From JAOPZW01 sp036379935 (GTDB lineage: Bacteria; Actinomycetota; Thermoleophilia; Solirubrobacterales; Solirubrobacteraceae): 64,000 bases of DNA. Shown one piece after another: positions 7,963 through 15,338 of the stretch (positions are counted from its first letter, which is position 1; every line of letters starts with the position of its first letter). The DNA is taken from assembly GCA_036379935.1 (NCBI GenBank), contig DASVFT010000011.1:5067-69066 (forward strand), written 5' to 3'. The notes beneath the pieces were generated by a model. That model was not told where the DNA came from. It worked only from the letters and a program-made list of their open reading frames with translations, and made no database searches. Made by a program: the position numbers and the translations under genes.

Positions 7963-8769
7963 ATGACGACCACACCATCATCAGAGCCGACCGTCGCGCT
8001 TCGCGGAATCCGCAAGAGCTACGGCCACGTCGACGCCCTGCGCGGGGTGGACCTCACCGTCTACCCCGGGCAGGTGACGGCGCTCGTGGGGGACAACGGC
8101 GCCGGGAAGTCGACGGCGGTCAAGGTGCTCGCCGGGGCCGTCGTGCCGGACGCCGGCGAGATGCGCATCGACGGCGTTCCCGAGCGCTTCGCCTCGCCGC
8201 TCGACGCGCGTGTCAGCGGCATCGAGACCGTCTACCAGGACCTCGCGCTGGCGGCCGACCTGGACCCCGCGGCCAACCTCTTCCTGGGCCGCGAGACGTT
8301 GCGCGGCGGACCCCTTGGACGCTGGTTTCGCTTCCTGGACTTCGACGCCATGGAGCGCGAGACCGAGGAGCGCCTGCGCGAGCTGCGCATCGACCTCGGG
8401 CGCGGGTCGCGCCGGGCCGTCGACGCCCTCTCCGGGGGCCAGCGCCAGGCCGTGGCCATCGCGCGTGCGATGTCCTGGAGTCGCAAGCTGCTGATCCTCG
8501 ACGAGCCGACGGCGGCGCTGGGCGTGCAGCAGACCGAGGTCGTGTTCGACCTCATCCGCCATGTCCGCGACCGCGGTCAGGCGGTCCTCGTGATCCTCCA
8601 CAACATCCCCCAGGTGTTCGAGATCGCGGATCGGATCGCCGTCCTGCGCCTGGGTCAGACCGCGGGAGAGTTCGCGACGGCCGACACCTCGATGGGACAG
8701 GTCGTGGGGCTCATGACCGGCGTCCAGGTCGGCGCGCACGACAACGGGGAGAGCCGCCTTGAGCACTGA
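7963..8769 (+). CDS. Sugar ABC transporter ATPase (single NBD)
   Basis: This 268-residue ATP-binding subunit has Walker A GDNGAGKST, Q-loop YQDLALAADL, signature LSGGQRQAVAIARAM, Walker B LLILDEPTAALG and the switch-histidine region LVILHNIPQVF, where a histidine is present. It carries one nucleotide-binding domain, so it resembles FrcA-type ATPases rather than the double-domain RbsA/MglA type; the transporter would use a homodimer. It begins 11 nt after the hairpin and overlaps the permease gene. It powers import of the ligand bound by the preceding lipoprotein. Confidence 0.9.
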   Translation: MTTTPSSEPTVALRGIRKSYGHVDALRGVDLTVYPGQVTALVGDNGAGKSTAVKVLAGAVVPDAGEMRIDGVPERFASPLDARVSGIETVYQDLALAADLDPAANLFLGRETLRGGPLGRWFRFLDFDAMERETEERLRELRIDLGRGSRRAVDALSGGQRQAVAIARAMSWSRKLLILDEPTAALGVQQTEVVFDLIRHVRDRGQAVLVILHNIPQVFEIADRIAVLRLGQTAGEFATADTSMGQVVGLMTGVQVGAHDNGESRLEH

Positions 8770-9862
8770 GGTCACCGAGCGCGCGCCGGAGCAGCCGGCA
8801 GCCCCGGAGCCCGCATGGCACCGGCGCATGGCCGCGGCCTGGGCGCGAGTCTTCGAGGGGAACCTCTGGATCATCCTCATCCTCGGCGTGATCGTCTGCT
8901 TCTTCACGATCACGAGCGGGACCACCTTCCTGGCGACCGGCAACGCGCGCAACATCGCCCTCGACACGTCCGAGGTGCTGCTGCTGACGATCGGCCAGAC
9001 GTTCGTGCTGATCACGGCCGGCGTCGACCTGTCCGTCGGCTCGGTCCTCGTCTTCTCGGGAGTCGTGGCCGCCAAGGTGATGGTCGCCATCGCGGGCAAG
9101 CCGACGACGACCGGAGTCGTGGGCGAGAGCGCCACGACCGTGGTCGGTCCCAGCGGGCACGTCGGGCTGGCGATCGTCGCCGGGCTCCTGGCCGGGCTCG
9201 TGGCCGGCACGGCGTGGGGCGTGTTCAACGGATGGGCCGTCTCGCGACTGAAGATCCCACCGCTGATCGTCACGCTGGGCACCTTCGGGATGGCCCTCGG
9301 CGTGGCCAACCTGCTGACCAACGGCGTCGCCGTGCCCGATGTCCCGACCGAGCTGCAGTCCGCCGTGGGCTCGAGCGACATCGCCGGAGCCATCCCCGTG
9401 CCGGTGGCGATCGCCGCCTTCTGCGTGATCGTGGCCTTCTTCCTGCTGCACCGCAGCCGCTTCGGTCGCCACACCTTCGCGACCGGCTCGAACCCCGAGG
9501 CCGCGCGGCGCGCCGGGATCGACGTGAGCGGCCATCTTGTGAGGGTCTACGCGATCAGCGGCTTCCTCGCCGGCCTGGCGGGCATGATCGACCTGGCGCG
9601 GTTCGACACCATCACGCCGAGCACGCACACCACCGACAACCTGAACTCGATCGCCGCCGCCGCCATCGGAGGCACGAGCCTGTTCGGTGGGGTGGGCACG
9701 ATCCTCGGCGGCGTCATCGCCGCCTTCATCCCGGCGGTTCTGCAGAACGGGCTGGTGATCGAGAACATCCAGCCGTTCTGGCAGCAGGTCCTGGTCGGGG
9801 CGATCATCATCGTCGCCGTCTACGTCGACCAGTGGCGCCGTCGCCGGCGCAGCTCCAAGTAA
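8759..9862 (+). CDS. Sugar ABC transporter permease (RbsC type)
   Basis: This 367-residue membrane protein has about nine to ten hydrophobic segments and the BPD_transp_2 signatures TAGVDLSVGSV near the N-terminus and AAAAIGGTSLFGGVGTILG near the C-terminus. An extra loop of about 40 residues (KPTTTGVVGESATT) follows the third helix and is longer than in RbsC. The TTG start at 8759 lies inside the ATPase gene (11-nt overlap), so translation is coupled. The C-terminal WRRRRRSSK is cytoplasmic. It forms the channel for the importer of 6901-8769. Confidence 0.9.
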   Translation: MSTEVTERAPEQPAAPEPAWHRRMAAAWARVFEGNLWIILILGVIVCFFTITSGTTFLATGNARNIALDTSEVLLLTIGQTFVLITAGVDLSVGSVLVFSGVVAAKVMVAIAGKPTTTGVVGESATTVVGPSGHVGLAIVAGLLAGLVAGTAWGVFNGWAVSRLKIPPLIVTLGTFGMALGVANLLTNGVAVPDVPTELQSAVGSSDIAGAIPVPVAIAAFCVIVAFFLLHRSRFGRHTFATGSNPEAARRAGIDVSGHLVRVYAISGFLAGLAGMIDLARFDTITPSTHTTDNLNSIAAAAIGGTSLFGGVGTILGGVIAAFIPAVLQNGLVIENIQPFWQQVLVGAIIIVAVYVDQWRRRRRSSK

Positions 9863-9883
9863 GTCAGGAAAGGGAGATTGAAC

Positions 9884-11218
9884 GTGGCTCGCACTATGAC
9901 CTCCGACCGCCTTGCCACCGACCTGCGCCAGCGCGCGCTGCGTGTCATGCCGGGCGGCGTGACGGCCGGCGGCCGCTTCAACCCGGTGATCGGACGGTCG
10001 TACTACTTCGATCGCGGCGACGGGGCACGCCTGTGGGACGTGGACGGCAACGAGTACCTGGACTACAGCTCGTCCAACGGCGCCTCGATGCTCGGGCACA
10101 ACCATCCGAAGATCGCCGAGGCCGTCCGCGAAGGACTGGCCCGGGGGACGATGTGCACGCAGGAGACCCGCGAGCACGTCGAGCTCTGCGAGCGCATCTG
10201 CGACGTCATCGCCTCCGCCGAGAAGGTCCGGCTGTCGAACACCGGCACCGAGGCGACGATGGCGGCACTGCGGATCGCGCGCGCGGCCACCGGCCGCGAG
10301 AAGGTCCTGAAGTTCGACGGGCACTTCCACGGCATGCACGACTACGTGCTCTTCAACTGCCACACCCCCGAGACGGCGATGGCCGACGCGGAGATCGCGT
10401 CCTTCCCGGACAGCGCCGGGATACCGCAGCACCAGGGCGATCTGCTCGTGAACGTGCCGTTCAACGACACCGACGCCCTCGTCGCGGCGCTCGATCGCCA
10501 CGCCGACGAGCTCGCCTGCGTGATCCTCGAGCCGATCTCCTACAACCTCGGATGCGTGCCGGCCGACCGCGACTTCCTGGCTCGCCTCCGCGAGGAGACG
10601 CGCAAGCGCGAAATCGTCCTCATCTTCGACGAGGTCCTCAGCGGCTTCAGGATGGGGCTGGGCGGCGCTCAGGAGCACCTCGGCGTCGAGCCCGACCTCT
10701 CCACGTGGGCGAAGGCGCTCGGCGCCGGGTGGCCGATCGCGGCCATCACCGGCACCGCCGAGGTGATGGACGTCCTGGGGCCGGTCGGCAGCGTCGTCGT
10801 CAGCGGCACCTACACCGGGCAGCTGTGCACCGTGATGGCCGCCCTGGCCGCGCTCGACGTCATGTCCGAGCCGGGGTTCTACGAGCGGCTGAACGCCACC
10901 GCCGGCCGGCTGTACGCGGGCCTCGAGGCACTGATGGGCCAGCACGGCATCGTCGGCCGCGTGCAGGGGATCGGCGCACGCTTCGGCTTGTACTTCGGCG
11001 TCAGCGATCCGGTGCGCAACTACCAGCAGGCCACCGCGTTCGACCCCGCGATCAACAACCGCTTCCTGAAGGGCTGCGTGGAGCGCGGCCTGCACTTCCA
11101 CGACTTCGGGACCAAGATGGCCCCGATGCACTACGGGACGACGGCCGCGCACACCGACGAGGACATCGATCTCACGCTGGAGCGCGTCGACGCGATCTTC
11201 GCCGGCCTGCGCGCCTAA
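9884..11218 (+). CDS. Class III PLP aminotransferase (glutamate-1-semialdehyde aminomutase-like)
   Basis: This protein of about 444 residues has the fold-type I hallmarks of the aminotransferase III family: VMPGGVTAGGRF and YLDYSSSNGASMLGHNHP early, LSNTGTEATMAALRIARA, VILEPISYNLG, the metal-like FDEVLSGFR motif with the PLP-binding Asp, and the Schiff-base lysine K277 in WAKALGAG. The family includes GSA aminomutase and several beta- or omega-amino acid transaminases. Heme synthesis is unlikely here because it closes a sugar-acid operon. The GTG at 9884 has an AAAGGGAGA ribosome site 7 nt upstream and is preferred to a TTG at 9878. It could aminate a keto sugar acid or process an amino sugar acid. 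Confidence 0.8.
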   Translation: MARTMTSDRLATDLRQRALRVMPGGVTAGGRFNPVIGRSYYFDRGDGARLWDVDGNEYLDYSSSNGASMLGHNHPKIAEAVREGLARGTMCTQETREHVELCERICDVIASAEKVRLSNTGTEATMAALRIARAATGREKVLKFDGHFHGMHDYVLFNCHTPETAMADAEIASFPDSAGIPQHQGDLLVNVPFNDTDALVAALDRHADELACVILEPISYNLGCVPADRDFLARLREETRKREIVLIFDEVLSGFRMGLGGAQEHLGVEPDLSTWAKALGAGWPIAAITGTAEVMDVLGPVGSVVVSGTYTGQLCTVMAALAALDVMSEPGFYERLNATAGRLYAGLEALMGQHGIVGRVQGIGARFGLYFGVSDPVRNYQQATAFDPAINNRFLKGCVERGLHFHDFGTKMAPMHYGTTAAHTDEDIDLTLERVDAIFAGLRA

Positions 11219-11288
11219 GGTCCCTCGCTCACCGCCGGGCGTGGGAGAGGGCCAGCGCGTCGCTGCGCAGGCGGACGAGGCGCACGCC

Positions 11289-12116
11289 TCAGATCGACTT
11301 GACCGGGTTGCGCAGCACGCCGATGCCCTCGACCTCGGTCTCGACCACGTCGCCGGCCGCTAGGTAGCGCGGCGGGTCCATGAACGCGCCGCAGCCCCAC
11401 GGCGTGCCGGTCAGGATCACGTCGCCGGGCTCGAGCGTGAAGGAGTGCGAGCAGAACGCGATCAGCTCGGCGATGCCGAACAGCATCTCGGCGGTCGACG
11501 AGTCCTGGACCGTCTCGCCGTTGACCCGTGTGCGCAGCGCGGCCGCCTGGCCGTCGATGTCGTCGCGGCCGACCACGACCGGGCCGAGCGGGCAGAAGGT
11601 GTCGAGGCTCTTGCCCCGCACCCATTGGCCGTCGGAGAACTGGAGGTCGCGAGCCGAGACGTCGTTGGCGACCGTGTACCCGAACACCGACTCGAGCGCC
11701 GCCTCGCGCCGGACGCGGCGGGTGCGGCGCCCGATCACGACCGCGAGCTCGACCTCCCAGTCGACCTGCTGGGTCACCGTCGCGTCGATGCGGATCGGCT
11801 CCTCGGGACCGATGACGGCGGTGCGCAGCTTGGCGAACACGAGCGGGCGCTCGGGCTGCGCCGAGCCGGTCTCGCGGATGTGGTCGAGGTAGTTCAGGCC
11901 GATCGCGACGATGGTGACCGGTCGCAGGGGAGCGAGCAGGCGCGCGCCGGCCGCGGCCGGCGCGCCGGGCTCCAGCGCGCGGTCGCGCTCGGCCTCGGGC
12001 AGCGCCAGCACGTCGCTGAGCGAGCGGCCGGAGCCTCCGCGCGCGAGCGCGAAGCCTCCGTCCTGCTCCACGGCGACATGAGGCGAGCCGTCGATGTCCA
12101 GCGTTGCGTAGCGCAC
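11289..12116 (-). CDS. Fumarylacetoacetate hydrolase-family enzyme
   Basis: This 275-residue FAH-superfamily protein has an N-terminal domain of about 70 residues and the C-terminal catalytic domain, with IGLNYLDHIRE, the metal site around WEVELAVVIGRR (Glu ligands), YTVANDVSARDLQ, and LTGTPWGCG. Members hydrolyse or hydrate 2,4-diketo acids, or decarboxylate oxaloacetate. Near a KDG-type cluster, a 2,4-diketo-3-deoxy sugar-acid hydrolase role is attractive but unproven. The GTG start at 12116 follows a short intergenic region shared with the divergent GntR gene. It ends 70 nt from the convergent aminotransferase gene. Confidence 0.85.
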   Translation of the reverse strand: MRYATLDIDGSPHVAVEQDGGFALARGGSGRSLSDVLALPEAERDRALEPGAPAAAGARLLAPLRPVTIVAIGLNYLDHIRETGSAQPERPLVFAKLRTAVIGPEEPIRIDATVTQQVDWEVELAVVIGRRTRRVRREAALESVFGYTVANDVSARDLQFSDGQWVRGKSLDTFCPLGPVVVGRDDIDGQAAALRTRVNGETVQDSSTAEMLFGIAELIAFCSHSFTLEPGDVILTGTPWGCGAFMDPPRYLAAGDVVETEVEGIGVLRNPVKSI

Positions 12117-12140
12117 GCACCGTCCTTCGTGCCGGGGGAA

Positions 12141-12162
12141 ATTGGTAAGACCAGTTATCCTA
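12141..12162. promoter_or_regulatory. FadR-type GntR operator and -10 box in divergent promoter
   Basis: ATTGGTAAGACCAGT (12141-12155) matches the FadR/PdhR-subfamily operator pattern TTGGT-N3-ACCA. TATCCT (12157-12162) ends 6 nt before the GntR start, so the regulator is probably leaderless and self-repressed. The same site lies 25 nt upstream of the FAH start on the other strand, so one dimer could control both genes. Confidence 0.7.
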
Positions 12163-12168
12163 GCCGCG

Positions 12169-12780
12169 ATGCCCGGGACGCGCGATCTGACCGGGGCGAT
12201 CCGCGCGCACATCGCCGACCACCGGCTCGAGCCTGGCGATCGGCTGCCCGCGGAGCGCCGGCTCGCGGAGGCGCTCGGCGTCTCGCGGCCGGCGTTGCGC
12301 GAGGCCACGCGCCGGCTCATCGACCTGGGCGTGCTCGTCAGCCGGCGGGGCTCGGGCACCTACGTCGCGGGCGTCGACCCCCGCGAGCTGCTCGCCGTCC
12401 GGCGCCGGCTCGAGCCGCTGGCGGCCGAGCTCGCCGCCTGCCACGCCAGCACCGCCGACCGCGAGGCGCTGGGCGGGCTCGTCGAACGGCTCCGGACGGC
12501 GCGCGACGACGCCGCGCGCTTCGCCGAGCTCGACCTCCGGCTCCACGCCCGCGTCGCGCGCGCGTCGGGCAACCATGTCCTCGTCCGCTGCCTTGCGGAC
12601 CTCGACCAGCTCCTTCGGCTCTCGCGGGCCCGCACCGCGGGCGACCCGGCCACGCGCGAGCGCGCCCTGGCCGACCTCGAGCGGCTCGTCGCCGCGATCG
12701 TCGCCGGCCGCGCCACCGACGCCGCCGCCGCGATGGACGCCCACCTGCGCGCCGTCGGCGCGGCCGTCGCGCGCGCCTAA
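12169..12780 (+). CDS. GntR-family regulator with FCD domain (FadR subfamily)
   Basis: This 203-residue regulator has an N-terminal GntR winged helix (LEPGDRLPAERRLAEALGVS and SRPALREATRRL, then GSGTYVAG) and an all-helical C-terminal domain of the FCD type, which binds carboxylic-acid ligands through a metal held by His and Asp residues (ELDLRLHARVARASGNHVL fits). The ATG at 12169 is chosen because it falls 6 nt after TATCCT and gives the normal GntR N-terminus. It is divergent from the FAH gene, which is its likely target. The FCD domain is short, so ligand binding may be atypical. Confidence 0.88.
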   Translation: MPGTRDLTGAIRAHIADHRLEPGDRLPAERRLAEALGVSRPALREATRRLIDLGVLVSRRGSGTYVAGVDPRELLAVRRRLEPLAAELAACHASTADREALGGLVERLRTARDDAARFAELDLRLHARVARASGNHVLVRCLADLDQLLRLSRARTAGDPATRERALADLERLVAAIVAGRATDAAAAMDAHLRAVGAAVARA

Positions 12781-12803
12781 GACGCCGCGACGCCCGCCGG
12801 CGC

Positions 12804-13166
12804 TCACCCCTTGCGCTTGGCGCGCTTGGCCTCCTTCTTGGCCTTCTTGGCCTTCTTGCCCTTCTTCTTCGCGCGCCGTGGCTCGTCGTGCTCGGCGCGG
12901 TCCGTCGCTCGGAAGAGCTCGCCCAGCGGGCTCTCGCGCAGGGACGCTCTGCCCGTGCCGACGAGCGGCTGCGCCGGCGGGGTCGCGGCGTCGAGCGCCT
13001 CGAGCTGGCGCCTGACCAGCGTCTGGAGGTCCGCGGTGAGCCGCTCGACCGCCTCGAGCACGGCGATCGTCGCCACAACGTCCACGGACCGATGGTCCTG
13101 TCGCGCCGGCTCTACCCCATGGCCGACGGTCCCCCCAAGCTTCGCCATGCCCGAAGCATGGCGCAA
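12804..13166 (-). CDS. Small hypothetical protein with lysine-rich tail
   Basis: This 120-residue ORF (or 114 residues from the ATG at 13148) has no domain I recognise. The central part (about 30-60) is a predicted amphipathic helix (LEAVERLTADLQTLVRRQLEAL), and the last 25 residues are almost pure Lys/Arg/Ala (KKKGKKAKKAKKEAKRAKRKG), like the tails of actinobacterial nucleoid or RNA-binding proteins. It sits 13 nt downstream of the DHH phosphoesterase gene on the same strand, so it may be co-transcribed. The codon pattern of the tail supports real coding. Function unknown. Confidence 0.5.
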   Translation of the reverse strand: MRHASGMAKLGGTVGHGVEPARQDHRSVDVVATIAVLEAVERLTADLQTLVRRQLEALDAATPPAQPLVGTGRASLRESPLGELFRATDRAEHDEPRRAKKKGKKAKKAKKEAKRAKRKG

Positions 13167-13179
13167 ACGCGCGCGCGGG

Positions 13180-14151
13180 TCAGGTGTCGGTCGCTTGGCG
13201 CTCGCCCGCTTCGATCGTGTCGACGATCTCGGCCAGCGCGGCCTGGGCGCGGTGGTTGTCGATCTGGCAGGTCCCGGCCGCCTCGTGGCCGCCGCCGCCG
13301 TAGGCCAGCATCAGCCGACCGATGTCGAAGGTCGAGGAGCGGTCGATGATGGAGCGGCCGACCGCGAAGACGGTGTTCTGTCGGTGCAGGCCCCAGAGGA
13401 CGTGGACGGAGACCGTGCACCGGGGGTGAAGCGCGTAGACCATGAAGCGGTTCGTCGGGTGGATGACCTCCTCGTCGCGGAGGTCGAGCACCACGACGTG
13501 CCCGTGCACCGTGGAGCAGCGCCGGATCTGCTCGGTCGCGGCCTCGGCGTGCTCGTGGTAGAGGGCGACGCGCTCGGCGACGTCCGGCTGCGCCAGGATC
13601 TCGTCGATGTCGAGCTCGACGCAGAGGTCGATGAGCTGCATCATGAGCTCGTAGTTGGAGATGCGGAAGTCGCGGAAGCGCCCCAGCCCTGTGCGCGGAT
13701 CCATGAGGAAGCTGAGGAGGATCCAGCCCTGGGGATCGAGGATCTCGCTCTCGTTGAACTTCGCCGCGTCGGCCTTGTCGACGGCGTCCATCATCTCCGC
13801 GCTGATGCGGGGGAAGCGCGCCGCGCCGCCGAAGTAGTCGTAGACCACGCGCGCGGCCGAGTCCGCGCTCGAGATCGCCACGCGGTTCCCGGTGTCCTCG
13901 GTGACGCGGAGGTCCTCCGAGCTGTGGTGGTCGAAGGACAGCCCGACCTCGGGCCGATAGGGCAGGTTGGTCGTGATGTCGTTGGCGCTGAGCTCGACCT
14001 TGCCGTCCTGCACGTCCTTGGGATGCACGAAGAGGATGTCCTCGAGGATCCCGAGCTCCTTCAGCAGGGCGGCGCACACGAGACCGTCGAAGTCGCTGCG
14101 GGTGACCAGGCGCCGCGCGCTGATCGTGGGCATGACCGAGTGGCTCAGCAT
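13180..14151 (-). CDS. DHH-family phosphoesterase
   Basis: This 323-residue cytoplasmic protein carries the DHH-subfamily motifs: TRSDFDGLVCAALL (motif I, metal Asp), FDHHSSE (the DHH motif) and, near the C-terminus, GGGGHEAAGT of the DHHA1 substrate-binding domain. Family members are exopolyphosphatases, nanoRNases/pAp phosphatases or c-di-AMP phosphodiesterases; the N-terminal region resembles the exopolyphosphatase-like group. An ATG at 14133 (MPTISARRL) is an alternative start. It is divergent from the DUF4389 gene. Substrate cannot be set from sequence. Confidence 0.85.
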   Translation of the reverse strand: MLSHSVMPTISARRLVTRSDFDGLVCAALLKELGILEDILFVHPKDVQDGKVELSANDITTNLPYRPEVGLSFDHHSSEDLRVTEDTGNRVAISSADSAARVVYDYFGGAARFPRISAEMMDAVDKADAAKFNESEILDPQGWILLSFLMDPRTGLGRFRDFRISNYELMMQLIDLCVELDIDEILAQPDVAERVALYHEHAEAATEQIRRCSTVHGHVVVLDLRDEEVIHPTNRFMVYALHPRCTVSVHVLWGLHRQNTVFAVGRSIIDRSSTFDIGRLMLAYGGGGHEAAGTCQIDNHRAQAALAEIVDTIEAGERQATDT

Positions 14152-14277
14152 GGCCCCTACGATCGGCCGCGGCGACGGCGACTTGACTTTCTGCCGCCGT
14201 CCTGACTCTTACGTGGGCCACGACAGCACCGGCGGGCGGGGCTACGATCGCCGCAGGCGAGGGGAGAGGAGCGAGCC

Positions 14278-14907
14278 ATGCCCGATGCGTATCCCGTGGC
14301 GTTCTCTGTCGAGTACCCGGATCGGCCGCTGAACCGCCTGACGACGGCGTTTCGGATCTTCACGGTGATCCCGATCGCGATCGTGCTCGCCACGATCGGC
14401 GGCTACAACGGCGGGTGGAACGCCGGTGCCGAGAGCGGCACGGTCGCGGTGGGAGGAACGGGGCTGCTGTTCCTGCCGCCCCTGCTCATGATCGTGTTCC
14501 GCGAGAAGTACCCGCGTTGGTGGTTCGACTGGAACCGCGAGCTGCTGCGCTTCATCAACCGCGTCGGCATCTACGTGGCGCTGATGGACGACCGCTATCC
14601 CTCCACCGACGAGCAGCAGAGGGTGCGCCTGGACTTCGAGTACCCCGACGCGCGGGTGGGCCTGAACCGCTGGCTGCCGCTCGTGAAGTGGTTCCTCGCG
14701 ATCCCGCACTACGTCGTGCTCTTCTTCCTCTACATCGGCGCGATCGTGGCGGTGATCGTCGCGTGGTTCGCGATCCTGTTCACGGGCCGCTATCCGCGCG
14801 GGATCTTCGACTACGTCGAGGGCGTGATCCGCTGGCACAACCGCGTCGTGGCCTACGCCTTCATCCTCGTGGCCGACGAGTACCCGCCCTTCCGCCTGCG
14901 CCCCTGA
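14278..14907 (+). CDS. DUF4389 membrane protein
   Basis: This 209-residue integral membrane protein has the DUF4389 layout: YPVAFSVEYPDRPLNRLTTAFRI, a first hydrophobic helix (VIPIAIVLATIGGY), then KYPRWWFDWNRELLRFINRVGIYVAL, and later the repeat-like VKWFLAIPHYVVLFFLY and TGRYPRGIFDYVEGVIRWHNRV. There are about four membrane segments. The function of the family is unknown. A good ribosome site (GAGGAGCGAG) precedes the ATG. It stands alone, followed by a terminator hairpin. Confidence 0.85.
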   Translation: MPDAYPVAFSVEYPDRPLNRLTTAFRIFTVIPIAIVLATIGGYNGGWNAGAESGTVAVGGTGLLFLPPLLMIVFREKYPRWWFDWNRELLRFINRVGIYVALMDDRYPSTDEQQRVRLDFEYPDARVGLNRWLPLVKWFLAIPHYVVLFFLYIGAIVAVIVAWFAILFTGRYPRGIFDYVEGVIRWHNRVVAYAFILVADEYPPFRLRP

Positions 14908-14908
14908 G

Positions 14909-14931
14909 CTGGCGCCACCGACCGGCGCCAG
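14909..14931 (+). terminator. Hairpin terminator after DUF4389 gene
   Basis: CTGGCGCC (14909-14916) and GGCGCCAG (14924-14931) form a perfect 8-bp stem with a 7-nt loop, 2 nt after the stop codon. No U-tract, as usual at this GC content. It insulates the following ArsR transcription unit. Confidence 0.6.
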
Positions 14932-14942
14932 GTAATGTGGCC

Positions 14943-14957
14943 GCGTGTTGACGCGTT
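14943..14957. promoter_or_regulatory. Putative ArsR operator, copy 1
   Basis: GCGTGTTGACGCGTT lies 13 nt upstream of the ArsR start. Its core CGTRTTGACRCGTT recurs at 16774-16787 in front of the transporter genes and was not noticed elsewhere in the window. A possible -10 (TAATGT, 14933-14938) just upstream would put transcription start inside the element, as expected for autorepression. Confidence 0.5.
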
Positions 14958-14969
14958 GGCCTGTGGGGC

Positions 14970-15338
14970 ATGACGATGACGTCTGAGAGGGCGCTGGCGT
15001 TCGAGGCCCTCGCCGATCCGACACGTCGCTCGATCTTGCGCGTCCTTGCCGATCGCGGTGAGTGTCCGGTTACCGAGATCACGGCCGAGATCAAGCATGT
15101 GGGACGCACGTCTGTCTCGAGTCACCTTCGTGTGCTCCGCTCGGCTCGCCTTGTGAACGAGCGGCGAGAAGGGCGGTACCGCATGTACTCGGTCGACCCC
15201 GACTCCGTCCACGAGGTCGTGAAGTTCCTGTCCGCGCTCTACCAGCAGCCGCTGATCGAGCTCAAGGACGAGATGGAGCGCGCGAAGCCGAGCTCGGACG
15301 AGGACCAGGATCGTGGGTCTGCTCACGCTGCCCAATGA
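14970..15338 (+). CDS. ArsR-family winged-helix repressor
   Basis: This 122-residue protein has the compact ArsR fold: LADPTRRSILRVLADRGECPVTEI, recognition helix region RTSVSSHLRVLRSARLV and beta-wing REGRYRMYSV. There is a single cysteine and no metal-binding CxC or His cluster, so it is not a metal sensor; it belongs to the group usually paired with a START/AHSA1-domain gene. Here the partner gene starts 26 nt before this one ends. Inferred role: repressor of the amide-uptake operon through the repeated CGTRTTGACRCGTT element. Confidence 0.88.
   Translation: MTMTSERALAFEALADPTRRSILRVLADRGECPVTEITAEIKHVGRTSVSSHLRVLRSARLVNERREGRYRMYSVDPDSVHEVVKFLSALYQQPLIELKDEMERAKPSSDEDQDRGSAHAAQ

Noticed and set aside
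8711..11152. 813-codon minus-strand open frame
   Set aside because: Antisense to the sugar permease and aminotransferase genes, low complexity, no recognisable domain.
8815..11367. 850-codon plus-strand open frame
   Set aside because: Out-of-frame shadow of the permease and aminotransferase genes; Arg/Pro-rich with no motif.
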